Part shown: piece by piece, positions 9,244-22,800 of the stretch
Numbering within the stretch: the stretch's first letter is position 1
Layout of the letters: every line of letters begins with the position of its first letter
Source of the DNA: Paramacrobiotus metropolitanus
Taxonomy: Eukaryota; Tardigrada; Eutardigrada; Parachela; Macrobiotidae
Assembly: GCF_019649055.1 (NCBI RefSeq)
Contig: NW_026570411.1
Coordinates: 1-64,000 of the forward strand
Length of the DNA stretch: 64,000 nucleotides
Reading direction: 5' to 3'
Translations under genes and position numbers: made by a program
Notes under the pieces: model-generated
Databases searched by the model: none
What the model was told of the DNA's origin: nothing
The model's input: the letters and a program-made list of their open reading frames with translations, nothing else

Positions 9244-10792
9244 TAAGTGCCGTAGATTGTTGGCATATGGTCCAAACGTTAGATTGTTCAGGCAATGTTA
9301 TGGTACACGACGGTCACGCATTTCGTTATGAAGCCGATCCTACAGGCTCGGCCAGCTGGCTGCATAGTAATCAGTTTCGTACTACTAACTGCGTCTTCGA
9401 GGAAGTTACCCTGGAGCGAGACTGCGACAATTGTGCCGTGGTCTCCGTTCAGGGTAACCTAACTGGACAGTACCCTTCGGGTTATGCAGTTCACGGTCAT
9501 ACAGCTTCCGTATGGCAGGTAAATAATCGATTCACCGAAACACAACATTGTTCTAAATTTCACGAGCTTCATTCCGGTTTAGGTGTTTTGATTAAGACTG
9601 ATAGTACCATTTACGTCCGCGATAAAATTCGTCAAACTGATTTGTATTTTAACTTAACTGTCGTCTCCGACTGCCCCATGGCAAATGCGACAAATTATCC
9701 CCTCTTTGACGACCAATCCCTTCTGCTACAAATTTTTAATCGCTCAACACAATTACCGCTTAATTTAACCTCTCAGACCACAATTTCTCAACATGTAGAT
9801 ATTTCTAAGCTTACTGTGCGTTTACAAGTCTTTTATACGTCGGCTATCCATCAACATAACCAGTGGTTACTAGATACCATGTCGGACCAGATTAATAATC
9901 TAATTGCCGATAGTAACAATATTTTTTGTAAACTCCGTCAAAATAAAAAGCACGATCTTTTCCTCCTTTCGAAACTCTCTCCAGTTCGTGCAGCACACGC
10001 TTTTAATCTTCCTCTCTGTAACCACCTTGATGTACATGGTAATACTGCCATTCTCCGTACTTGTACTTCCTTAAATACCACTTTTCATGCTGTATTCACT
10101 AAGTGCGGTCCTGAACCTATTACATCTATACATAATTCTAATTTCACAATTGGTAAAGATGGTTTCACTCTGCATCCATTTTCCACATGTTTCTGGTCAA
10201 ACGGCATCACCAACTTTAATGGATACTCGTATATTTATAATAATATTTCCTGGGTACCTCTGAACTTTACCAAATTCTCGAAGAAAATCCACTTCCGTTC
10301 CTTTTTCGTTACACCGGTAGACCATATTTTTCACTCTCTGTCTGATATTACTAATAAAGAATCTTCCACTCTTAATATGATTGCTGAATTGTCTGCCTTA
10401 CTGCAAACAATTCTAAATCTACAGTTTTTAATGATTTAATGTTAAATACTAATCAGATAGAAACAAGTACTGTACATATGTCACTTATTGAGCGCATAAA
10501 GACAGCGTCTGTACTATTACTCGTCTTTGGCCTCCTGGCCGGATTCCTGTATCTTGGAATCCGTACAGGCTGCTTGCAGTGTTTTTTCGCCTGCATGCGG
10601 GCGTGTGTATCATCATGTTGTTTCAAGTTTTTCAGTACCTCTGCCAGACTTCAGAACGCACCTCCGCATTTACCAACGCGCGTCCCGGCGGTAACCTATG
10701 CAACCGAACCGGACGATGTCATCATCCCTCTGCCTACTCCGCCACCAAAACAACCGCAGCCCCGCCGGGTTATTCTGCGCTATCCGCATTAA
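8944..10792 (+). pseudogene. env: Envelope-like glycoprotein region, broken into three frames
   Basis: The third coding region of the element. It begins within the 3' end of the pol frame at a possible ATG (8,944) in a hydrophobic, signal-peptide-like stretch (LAFFLMAALLLRHAGATG), followed by Cys-rich sequence. That frame ends at 9,243. Frame 3 is open from 9,195 to 10,439 (390 residues from ATG 9,267), with many Cys and several N-x-S/T sites. Frame 2 is open from 10,388 to 10,792 and carries a hydrophobic membrane span (TASVLLLVFGLLAGFLYLGI) followed by a Cys-rich, basic tail. The order signal, ectodomain, membrane anchor is that of a class of viral-type envelope proteins; I do not assign its family. 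The breaks sit in the short overlaps 9,195-9,243 and 10,388-10,439, which suggests two indels or base errors. Splicing to an acceptor such as the AG ending at 8,880 would make the env RNA. Confidence 0.7.
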
Positions 10793-11060
10793 ACACCGCG
10801 CAGACGACCGGACATTGTCCTCATTGGACCGGCTGATGGCTATATATTCCGTTCCTAATGGATCTCGTGCTCGTCGCCTAATGGCTCAACTATTATCGCA
10901 CCTTATCGGATCCCGTTAGTGGATTCCTTCATAGCCACTCACTGGCCGTGTATGGACGGATCGTTAATTACTCTTTTCATCTTCAGCCATTGTACAATGT
11001 ACACGCTTCCAGTGCGTATTAATGTTATCTCCCTTGTGGCTTCGATGAGGACATCTTCAG

Positions 11061-11076
11061 ACTTGCATGGGGGCAA
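11061..11076 (+). other. Putative polypurine tract
   Basis: The bases just before the 3' LTR include ATGGGGGCAA. A short purine run directly upstream of the 3' LTR is where the plus-strand primer is expected. It is short and interrupted by a C, so this is placed mainly by position. Confidence 0.45.
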
Positions 11077-11347
11077 TGTAACGCCCGTTACCTGTATTTG
11101 CGTGTACTGTATGTATGCCTAACGGTCACTCCTGTTCGCCCATTCGTTATACATGTATCTGTTCCTCCTACTTGCCTCCAGGCACTTTACATACAGCCAT
11201 CTCATCGCATGCTGACCGATGGTCATTCCTCAACACTTCACTTTTTCCTTTTCCTTTCTGCCAGTTGATGAATAAAGTTACAAAACGTACAGTTTGCCGG
11301 TTTGCTTAGCGTACGCATTCACACACAGACAGTAGCCACACGCTACA
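11077..11347 (+). repeat. 3' LTR
   Basis: 271 bp, same ends as the 5' LTR and only two substitutions between them. AATAAA is at 11,271-11,276. Satellite resumes immediately after CTACA. Confidence 0.95.
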
Positions 11348-14300
11348 TTATCACGCACTAAATTTCCCGCTTTTTTACGTTAAATTGTATCCGGCTTTGT
11401 GCTTGTGACAGGTTTTGATACCGTAAAACTGACACCTTCTCTATACAGGTGCCAGAAAAAAATAATTTTATCTGAATCGTTACTGGTCGAAGCTATGGCT
11501 TTGCTAAGGTTATCATGCACTAAATATCCGACTTTTTTACGTTAAATTCTATCCGGCTTTGTGCTTGTGACAGGTTGCGGTACCGTAAAAGTAACACCTC
11601 CTCTATACAGATACCACCAAAAAATAATTTTTTCTGAATCGTTACTGGTTCAAACCATGGCTTCGCTAAGGGTATCACGCACTAAATATCCCGCCTTTTT
11701 ACGCTAAATTGTATCCCTCATTGTGCTTGTGACAGGTTGAGGTACCGTAAAAATGACACCTCCTCTATACAGATACCAGAAAAAAATAATTTCCTCTGAC
11801 CCGTTACTGGTCGAAGCCATGGCTTTGCTAAGGTTATCACGCACTAAATATCCCGCCTTTTTACGCTAAATTGTATCCTTCATTGTGCTTGCGACAGGTT
11901 GAGATACCGTAAAAGTGACACCTCCTCTATACAGATACCAGAAAAAAATAATTTCCTCTGAGTCGTTACTGGTTGAAACGATGGCTTCGCCAAGGGTATC
12001 GCGCAATAAATATCCCGCTTTTTTACGTTAAATTGTATCCGGCTTTGTGCTTGTGACAGGTTTTGATACCGTAAAACTGGCACCTTCTCTATACAGGTGC
12101 CAGAAAAAAATAATTTTATCTGAATCGTTACTGGTCGAAACCATCGCTTCGCTAAGGGTATCGCGCACTAAATATCCCGCTTTTTTACGTTGAATTGTAT
12201 CCGGCTTTGTGCTTGTGACAGGTTTTGATACCGTAAAACTGACACCTTCTCTATACAGGTGCCAGAAAAAAATAATTTTATCTGAATCGTTACTGGTCGA
12301 AACCATCGCTTCGCTAAGGGTGTCACGCACTAAATATCCCGCCTTTTTACGCTAAATTGTATCTCACATTGTGTTTGCGACAGGTTGAGATACCGTAAAA
12401 GTGACACCTCATCTGTACAGGAACCAGCAAAAAATAATTTCCTCTGACTCGTTACTGCTCGAAGCTATGGCTTTGCTAAGGTTATCATGCACTAAATATC
12501 CGACTTTTTTACGTTAAATTCTATCCGGCTTTGTGCTTGTGACAGGTTGCGGTACCGTAAAAGTAACACCACCTCTATACAGATACCACCAAAAAATAAT
12601 TTTTTCTGAATCGTTACTGGTTGAAACCATGGCTTCGCTAAGGGTATCACGCACTAAATATCCCGCCTTTTTACGCTAAATTGTATCCCTCATTGTGTTT
12701 GCGACAGGTTGAGATACCGTAAAAGTGACACCTCATTTATACAGATACCAGAAAAAAATAATTTCCTCTGAGTCGTTACTAATCGATGCTATGGCTTTGC
12801 TAGGGGAATCAAGCACTAAATATCCCGCCTTTTTACGCTAAATTGTATTCCACATTGTGCTTGCGACAAGTTGAGATACCGTAAAAGTGACACCTCATCT
12901 ATACAGATACCAGAAAAAAATAATTTCCTCTGACTCGTTACTGGTCGAAGCTATGGCTTCGCTAAGGGGATCACGCACTAAATATCCCGCCTTTTTACGC
13001 TAAATTGTATCCTTCATTGTGCTTGTGACAGGTTGAGGTACCGTAAAATGACACCTCCTCTATGCAGATACCAGAAAAAAATAATTTCGTCTGACTCGTT
13101 ACTGGTCGAAGCCATGGCTTTGCAAAGGTTATCACGCACTAAATATCCCGCCTTCTTACGCTAAATCGTATCCTTCAATGTGCTTTTGACAGGTTGAGGT
13201 ACCGTAAAAGTGACACCTCCTCTATACAGATACCAGAAAAAAATAATTTCCTCTGAGTCGTTACTGGTTGAAACGATGGCTTCGCCAAGGGTATCACGCA
13301 ATAAATATCCCGCTTTTTTACGTTAAATTGTATCCGGCTTTGTGCTTGTGATAGGTTTTGATACCGTAAAACTGGCACCTTCTCTATACAGGCGCCAGAA
13401 AAAAATAATTTTATCTGAATCGTCACTGGTCGAAACCATCGCTTCGCTAAAGGTGTCACGCACTAAATATCCCGCCTTTTTACGCTAAATTGTATCTCAC
13501 ATTGTGCTTGCGACAGGTTGAGATACCGTAAAAGTGACACCTCATTTATACAGATACCAGAAAAAAATAATTTCCTCTGACTCGTTACTAATCGATGCTA
13601 TGGCTTTGCTAGGGGGATCAAGCACTAAATATCCCGCCTTTTTACGCTAAATTCTACTCCACATTGTGCTTGCGACAGGTTGACATACCGTAAAAGTGGC
13701 ACCTCATCTATACAGATACCAAAAAAAAATAATTTCCTCTGACTCGTTACTGGTCGAAGCTATGGCTTCGCTAAGGGGATCACGCACTAAATATCCCGCC
13801 TTTTTACGCTAAATTGTATCCTTCATTGTGCTTGCGACAGGTTGAGATACCGTAAAAGTGACACCTCCTCTATACAGATACCAGAAAAAAATAATTTCCT
13901 CTGAGTCGTTACTGGTTGAAACGATGGCTTCGCCAAGGGTATCACGCAATAAATATCCCGCTTTTTTACGCTAAATTGTATCCTTCATTGTGCTTGTGAC
14001 AGGTTGAGGTACCGTAAAAGTGACACCTCCTCTATACAGATACCAGAAAAAAATAATTTCCTCTGACTCGTTACTGGTCGAAGCCATGGCTTTGCAAAGG
14101 TTATCACGCACTAAATATCCCGCCTTTTTACGCTAAATTGTATCCTTCAATGTGCTTGCGACAGGTTGAGGTACCGTAAAAGTGACACCTCCTCTATACA
14201 GATACCAGAAAAAAATAATTTCCTCTGAGTCGTTACTGGTTGAAACGATGGCTTCGCTAAGGGGATCACGCACTAAATATCCGCCTTTTTACGCTAAATT

Positions 14301-17300
14301 GTATCCTTCATTGTGCTTGTGACAGGTTGAGGTACCGTAAAAGTGACACCTCCTCTATACAGATACCAGAAAAAAATAATTTCCTCTGACTCGTTACTGG
14401 TCGAAGCCATGGCTTTGCAAAGGTTATCACGCACTAAATATCCCGCCTTTTTACGCTAAATTGTATCCTTCAATGTGCTTGCGACAGGTTGAGGTACCGT
14501 AAAAGTGACACCTCCTCTATACAGATACCAGAAAAAAATAATTTCCTCTGAGTCGTTACTGGTTGAAACGATGGCTTCGCTAAGGGTATCACGCACTAAA
14601 TATCCCGCTTTTTTACGTTAAATTGTATCCGGCTTTGTGCTTGCGACAGGTTGAGGTTCCGTAAAAGTGACACCTCCTCTATACAGATACCAGAAAAAAA
14701 TAATTTCCTCTGAGTCGTTACTGTTTGAAACGATGGCTTCGCCAAAGGTATCACGCAATAAATATCCCGCTTTTTTACGTTAAATTGTATCCGGCTTTGT
14801 GCTTGTGATAGGTTTTGATACCGTAAAACTGGCACCTTCTCTATACAGGCGCCAGAAAAAAATAATTTTATCTGAATCGTCACTGGTCGAAACCATCGCT
14901 TCGCTAAGGGTGTCACGCACTAAATATCCCGCCTTTTTACGCTAAATTGTATCCTTCATTGTGCTTGTGACAGGTTGAGGTACCGTAAAAGTGACACCTC
15001 CTCTATACAGCTACCAGAAAAAATAATTTCCTCTGACTCGTTACTGGTCGAAGCCATGGCTTCGCTAAGGGTATCACGCACTAAATATCCCGCCTTTTTA
15101 CGCTAAATTGTATCCTTCATTGTGCTTGTGACAGGTTGAGGTACCGTAAAAGTGACACCTCCTCTATACAGGTACCAGAAAAAATAATTTCCTCTGACTC
15201 GTTACTGGTTGAAACCATGGCTTCGCTAAGGGTATCACGCACTAAATATCCCGCCTTTTTACGCTAAATTGTATCCGGCTTTGTGCTTGCGACAGGTTGA
15301 GGTACCGTAAAAGTGACACCTCCTCTATACAGATACCAGAAAAAAATAATTTCCTCTGAGTCGTTACTGGTTGAAACGATGGCTTCGCCAAGGGTATCAC
15401 GCAATAAATATCCCGCATTTTTACGTTAAATTGTATCCGGCTTTGTGCTTGCGACAGGTTTGATACCGTAAAAGTGACACCTCCTCTATACAGATGCCAG
15501 AAAAAATAATTTCTATCTGAGTCGTTACTGGTTGAAACCATCGCTTCGCTAAGGGTATCACGCACTAAATATCCCGCCTTTTTACGCTAAATTGTATCCA
15601 CATTGTGCTTTGCGACAGGTTTGAGATACCGTAAAACTGACACCTCCTCTATACAGATACCAGAAAAAATAATTTCCTCTGAGTCGTTACTGGTCGAAGC
15701 TATGGCTTTGCTAAGGGGATCACGCACTAAATATCCCGCCTTTTTACGCTAAATTGTATCCCACATTGTGCTTGCGACAGGTTGAGATACCGTAAAAGTG
15801 ACACCTCATCTATACAGATACCAGAAAAAAAAATTTCCTCTGAGTCGTTACTGGTCGATGCTATGGCTTTGCTAGGGGTATCACGCACTAAATATCCCGC
15901 CTTTTTACGCTAAATTGTATCCTTCATTGTGCTTGTGACAGGTTGAGATACCGTAAAAGTGACACCTCCTCTATACAGCTACCAGAAAAAAATAATTTCC
16001 TCTGAGTCGTTACTGGTCGAAGCTATGGCTTTGCTAAGGGGATCACGCACTAAATATCCCGCCTTTTTACGCTAAATTGTATCCTTCATTGTGCTTGTGA
16101 CAGGTTGAGGTACCGTAAAAGTGACACCTCCTCTATACAGATACCACAAAAAATAATTTTCTCTGAGTCGTTACTGGTTGAAACCATGGCTTCGCTAAGG
16201 GTATCACGCACTAAATATCCCGCTTTTTACGCTAAATTGTATCCTTCTTTGTGCTTGCGACAGGTTGAGGTACCGTAAAAGTGACACCTCCTCTAAACAG
16301 ATACCAGAAAAAAAAAATTTCCTCTGAGTCGTTACTGGTTGAAACGATAGCTTCGCTAAGGGTATCACGCACTAAATATCCCGCTCTTTTACGTTAAATT
16401 GTATCCGGCTTTGTGCTTGTGACAGGTTTGATACCGTAAAACTGACACCTTCTCTATACAGATACCAGAAAAAATAATTTCCTCTGAGTCGTTACTGGTT
16501 GAAACGATGGCTTCGCTAAGGGTATCACGCACTAAATATCCCGCTTTTTACGTTAAATTGTATCCGGCTTTGTGCTTGTGACAGGTTTTGATACCGTAAA
16601 ACTGACACCTTCTCTATACAGGTGCCAGAAAAAAATAATTTTATCTGAATCGTTACTGGTCGAAACCATCGCTTCGCTAAGGGTGTCACGCACTAAATAT
16701 CCCGCCTTTTACGCTAAATTGTATCCCACATTGTGCTTGCGACAGGTTGAGATACCGTAAAAGTGACACCTCATTTATACAGATACCAGAAAAAAATAAT
16801 TTCCTCTGAGTCGTTACTGGTCGAAGCTATGGCTTCGCTAAGGGGATCACGCACTAAATATCCCGCCTTTTTACGCTAAATTGTATCCTTCATTGTGCTT
16901 GTGACAGGTTGAGGTACCGTAAAAGTGACACCTCCTCTATACAGGTACCAGAAAAAAATAATTTCCTCTGACTCGTTACTGGTCGAAGCTATGGCTTCGC
17001 TAAGGGGATCACGCACTAAATATCCCGCCTTTTTACGCTAAATTGTATCCTTCATTGTGCTTGTGACAGGTTGAGGTACCGTAAAAGTGACACCTCCTCT
17101 ATACAGATACCAGAAAAAAATAATTTCCTCTGACTCGTTACTGGTCGAAGCCATGGCTTTGCAAAGGTTATCACGCACTAAATATCCCGCCTTTTTACGC
17201 TAAATTGTATCCTTCATTGTGCTTGCGACAGGTTGAGGTACCGTAAAAGTGACACCTCCTCTATACAGATACCAGAAAAAATAATTTCCTCTGAGTCGTT

Positions 17301-20300
17301 ACTGGTTGAAACGATGGCTTCGCTAAGGGTATCACGCACTAAATATCCCGCTCTTTTACGTTAAATTGTATCCGGCTTTGTGCTTGCGACAGGTTTGATA
17401 CCGTAAAAACTGACACCTTCTCTATACAGGTGCCAGAAAAAATAATTTCCTCTGAGTCGTTACTGGTTGAAACGATAGCTTCGCTAAGGGTATCACGCAC
17501 TAAATATCCCGCTCTTTTACGCTAAATTGTATCCGGCTTTGTGCTTGTGACAGGTTTTGATACCGTAAAACTGACACCTTCTCTATACAGGTGCCAGAAA
17601 AAATAATTTCCTCTGAGTCGTTACTGGTCGAAACCATCGCTTCGCTAAGGGTATCACGCACTAAACATCCCGCCTTTTTACGCTAAATTGTATCCGGCTT
17701 TGTGCTTGCGACAGGTTTTGATACCGTAAAAGTGACACCTCCTCTATACAGATACCAGAAAAAATAATTTCCTCTGAGTCGTTACTGGTCGAAACCATGG
17801 CTTCGCTAAGGGTATCACGCACTAAATATCCCGCCTTTTTACGCTAAATTGTATCCGGCTTTGTGCTTGCGACAGGTTTGAGGTACCGTAAAAGTGACAC
17901 CTCCTCTATACAGATACCAGAAAAAATAATTTCCTCTGAGTCGTTACTGGTTGAAACCATCGCTTCGCTAAGGGTATCACGCACTAAATATCCCGCTTTT
18001 TTACGTTAAATTGTATCCGGCTTTGTGCTTGTGACAGGTTTTGATACCGTAAAACTGACACCTTCTCTATACAGGTGCCAGAAAAAAATAATTTCCTCTG
18101 AGTCGTTACTGGTTGAAACCATCGCTTCGCTAAGGGTATCACGCACTAAATATCCCGCTTTTTTACGTTAAATTGTATCCGGCTTTGTGCTTGTGACAGG
18201 TTTTGATACCGTAAAACTGACACCTTCTCTATACAGGTGCCAGAAAAAAATAATTTTATCTGAATCGTTACTGGTCGAAACCATCGCTTCGCTAAGGGTG
18301 TCACGCACTAAATATCCCGCCTTTTTACGCTAAATTGTATCTCACATTGTGTTTGCGACAGGTTGAGATACCGTAAAAGTGACACCTCATTTATACAGAT
18401 ACCAGAAAAAATAATTTCCTCTGAGTCGTTACTAATCGATGCTATGGCTTTGCTAGGGGAATCAAGCACTAAATATCCCGCCTTTTTACGCTAAATTGTA
18501 TTCCACATTGTGCTTGCGACAGGTTGAGATACCGTAAAAGTGACACCTCCTCTATACAGGTACCAGAAAAAAATAATTTCCTCTGACTCGTTACTGGTCG
18601 AAGCTATGGCTTCGCTAAGGGGATCACGCACTAAATATCCCGCCTTTTTACGCTAAATTGTATCCTTCATTGTGCTTGCGACAGGTTGAGGTACCGTAAA
18701 AGTGACACCTCCTCTATACAGATACCAGAAAAAAATAATTTCCTCTGACTCGTTACTGGTCGAAGCCATGGCTTTGCAAAGGTTATCACGCACTAAATAT
18801 CCCGCCTTTTTACGCTAAATTGTATCCTTCATTGTGCTTGCGACAGGTTGAGGTACCGTAAAAGTGACACCTCCTCTATACAGATACCAGAAAAAAATAA
18901 TTTCTTCTGAGTCGTTACTGGTTGAAACCATCGCTTCGCTAAGGGTATCACGCACTAAATATCCCGCTGTTTTACGTTAAATTGTATCCGGCTTTGTGCT
19001 TGTTACAGGTTTTGATACCGTAAAACTGACACCTTCTCTATACAGGTGCCAGAAAAAAATAATTTCCTCTGAGTCGTTACTGGTTGAAACCATCGCTTCG
19101 CTAAGGGTATCACGCACTAAATATCCCGCTTTTTTACGTTAAATTGTATCCGGCTTTGTGCTTGTGACAGGTTTTGATACCGTAAAACTGACACCTTCTC
19201 TATACAGGTGCCAGAAAAAAATAATTTCCTCTGAGTCGTTACTGGTTGAAACCATCGCTTCGCTAAGGGTATCACGCACTAAATATCCCGCTTTTTACGT
19301 TAAATTGTATCCGGCTTTGTGCTTGTGACAGGTTTGATACCGTAAAACTGACACCTTCTCTATACAGGTGCCAGAAAAAATAATTTCCTCTGAGTCGTTA
19401 CTGGTTGAAACCATCGCTTCGCTAAGGGTATCACGCACTAAATATCCCGCTTTTTTACGTTAAATTGTATCCGGCTTTGTGCTTGCGACAGGTTTGATAC
19501 CGTAAAGTGACACCTCCTCTATACAGGTGCCAGAAAAATAATTTCCTCTGAGTCGTTACTGGTTGAAACCATCGCTTCGCTAAGGGTATCACGCACTAAA
19601 TATCCCGCTTTTACGTTAAATTGTATCCGGCTTTGTGCTTGTGACAGGTTTGATACCGTAAAAGTGACACCTCCTCTATACAGGTGCCAGAAAAATAATT
19701 TCCTCTGAGTCGTTACTGGTTGAAACCATGGCTTCGCTAAGGAATTATCACGCACTAAATATCCCGCTTTTTACGTTAAATTGTATCCGGCTTTGTGCTT
19801 GTGACAGGTTTTGATACCGTAAAACTGACACCTTCTCTATACAGGTGCCAGAAAAAAATAATTTCCTCTGAGTCGTTACTGGTTGAAACCATGGCTTCGC
19901 TAAGGGTATCACGCACTAAATATCCCGCCTTTTTACGCTAAATTGTATCCGGCTTTGTGCTTGTGACAGGTTTTGATACCGTAAAACTGACACCTTCTCT
20001 ATACAGGTGCCAGAAAAAATAATTTTATCTGAATCGTTACTGGTCGAAACCATCGCTTCGCTAAGGGTGTCACGCACTAAATATCCCGCCTTTTTACGCT
20101 AAATTGTATCCCACATTGTGCTTGCGACAGGTTGAGATACCGTAAAAGTGACACCTCATTTATACAGATACCAGAAAAAAATAATTTCCTCTGAGTCGTT
20201 ACTGGTCGATGCTATGGCTTTGCTAGGGGGATCAAGCACTAAATATCCCGCCTTTTTACGCTAAATTGTATCCCACATTGTGCTTGCGACAGGTTGAGAT

Positions 20301-22800
20301 ACCGTAAAAGTGACACCTCATCTATACAGATACCAGAAAAAAATAATTTCCTCTGACTCGTTACTGGTCGAAGCTATGGCTTCGCTAAGGGGATCACGCA
20401 CTAAATATCCCGCCTTTTTACGCTAAATTGTATCCTTCATTGTGCTTGTGACAGGTTGAGGTACCGTAAAAGTGACACCTCCTCTATACAGATACCAGAA
20501 AAAAATAATTTCCTCTGACTCGTTACTGGTCGAAGCCATGGCTTTGCAAAGGTTATCACGCACTAAATATCCCGCCTTTTTACGCTAAATTGTATCCTTC
20601 ATTATGCTTGCGACAGGTTGAGGTACCGTAAAAGTGACACCTCCTCTATACAGATACCAGAAAAAATAATTTCCTCTGAGTCGTTACTGGTTGAAACGAT
20701 GGCTTCGCTAAGGGTATCACGCACTAAATATCCCGCTTTTTTACGTTAAATTGTATCCGGCTTTGTGCTTGTGACAGGTTTTGATACCGTAAAACTGACA
20801 CCTTCTCTATACAGGTGCCAGAAAAAATAATTTTATCTGAATCGTTACTGGTCGAAACCATCGCTTCGCTAAGGGCATCACGCACTAAATATCCCGGCTT
20901 TTTACGTTAAATTCTATCCGGCTTTGTGCTTGTGACAGGTTTTGATACCGTAAAACTGACACCTTCTCTATACAGGTGCCAGAAAAAATAATTTTATCTG
21001 AATCGTTACTGGTCGAAACCATCGCTTCGCTAAGGGTGTCACGCACTAAATATCCCGCCTTTTTACGCTAAATTGTATCTCACATTGTGCTTGCGACAGG
21101 TTGAGATACCGTAAAAGTGACACCTCATTTATACAGATACCAGAAAAAATAATTTCCTCTGAGTCGTTACTAGTCGATGCTATGGCTTTGCTAGGGGGAT
21201 CATGCACTAAATATCCCGCCTTTTTACGCTAAATTGTATTCCACATTGTGCTTGCGACAGGTTGAGGTACCGTAAAAGTGACACCTCCTCTATACAGGTA
21301 CCAGAAAAAATAATTTCCTCTGAGTCGTTACTGGTTGAAACCATGGCTTCGCTAAGGGTATCACGCACTAAATATCCCGCATTTTTACGTTAAATTGTAT
21401 CCGGCTTTGTGCTTGTGACAGGTTTTGATACCGTAAAAGTGACACCTTCTCTATACAGGTGCCAGAAAAAAATAATTTCCTCTGAGTCGTTACTGGTTGA
21501 AACCATCGCTTCGCTAAGGGTATCACGCACTAAATATCCCGCTTTTTTACGTTAAATTGTATCCGGCTTTGTGCTTGTGACAGGTTTTGATACCGTAAAA
21601 CTGACACCTCCTCTATACAGGTACCAGAAAAATAATTTTCTCTGAATCGTTACTGGTCAAACCATCGCTTCGCTAAGGGTATCACGCACTAAATATCCCG
21701 CCTTTTTTACGCTAAATTGTATCTGACATTGTGCTTGTGACAGGTTGAGATACCGTAAAGTGACACCTCTCTATACAGATACCAGAAAAAATAATTTCCT
21801 CTGACTCGTTACTGGTCGAAGCTATGGCTTCGCTAAGGGGATCACGCACTAAATATCCCGCCTTTTTACGCTAAATTGTATCCTTCATTGTGCTTGTGAC
21901 AGGTTGAGGTACCGTAAAAGTGACACCTCCTCTATACAGCTACCAGAAAAAATAATTTCCTCTGACTCGTTACTGGTCGAAGCTATGGCTTCGCTAAGGG
22001 GTATCACGCACTAAATATCCCGCCTTTTTACGCTAAATTGTATCCTTCATTGTGCTTGTGACAGGTTGAGGTACCGTAAAAGTGACACCTCCTCTATGCA
22101 GATACCAGAAAAAAATAATTTCCTCTGACTCGTTACTGGTCGAAGCCATGGCTTTGCAAAGGTTATCACGCACTAAATATCCCGCCTTTTTACACTAAAT
22201 CGTATCCTTCAATGTGCTTGCGACAGGTTGAGGTACCGTAAAAGTGACACCTCCTCTATACAGATACCAGAAAAAAATAATTTCTTCTGAGTCGTTACTG
22301 GTTGAAACCATCGCTTCGCTAAGGGTATCACGCACTAAATATCCCGCTTTTTTACGTTAAATTGTATCCGGCTTTGTGCTTGTTACAGGTTTTGATACCG
22401 TAAAACTGACACCTTCTCTATACAGGTGCCAGAAAAAAATAATTTCCTCTGAGTCGTTACTGGTTGAAACCATCGCTTCGCTAAGGGTATCACGCACTAA
22501 ATATCCCGCCTTTTTACGCTAAATTGTATCCCTCATTGTGCTTGTGACAGGTTTTGATACCGTAAAACTGACACCTTCTCTATACAGGTGCCAGAAAAAA
22601 TAATTTCCTCTGAGTCGTTACTGGTTGAAACCATCGGCTTCGCTAAGGGTATCACGCACTAAATATCCCGCCTTTTTACGCTAAATTGTATCCCACATTG
22701 TGCTTGTGACAGGTTGAGGTTACCGTAAAAGTGACACCTCCTCTATACAGGTACCACCAAAAATAATTTTCTCTGAGTCGTTACTGGTTGAAACCATGGC
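11348..22800. repeat. Satellite array, block alpha
   Basis: About 70 tandem monomers of about 160-163 bp. This block mixes two monomer types: one with GGTTTTGATACCGTAAAACT plus CAGGTGCCAG, and one with GGTTGAGATACCG or GGTTGAGGTACCG plus CAGATACCAG. They occur in irregular alternation. The homopolymers (poly-A after CCAG, the T run before ACG) vary in length, which gives most of the length differences. The right border is a gradual change of variants, not a sharp edge. There is no gene; short open frames arise because 162 is divisible by three. Confidence 0.93.

Larger units (their letters stand above)
818..11347 (+). mobile_element. Full-length Ty3/gypsy-class LTR retrotransposon with envelope-like region
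   Basis: A 10.5-kb element with two 271-bp LTRs, a primer-binding-site-like sequence right after the 5' LTR, a long leader, gag-protease, RT-RNase H-integrase, an envelope-like third region and a 3' LTR. Both flanks are 162-bp satellite, so it inserted into the array. The flanks share an exact 3-bp TAT; a 4-bp target duplication would be GTAT versus TTAT with one mismatch. The domain order RT, RNase H, integrase is that of Ty3/gypsy, and a third env-like region is typical of errantivirus-like members. The LTRs differ at only two positions, so the insertion looks recent, yet the envelope region is split over three frames. Confidence 0.95.
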
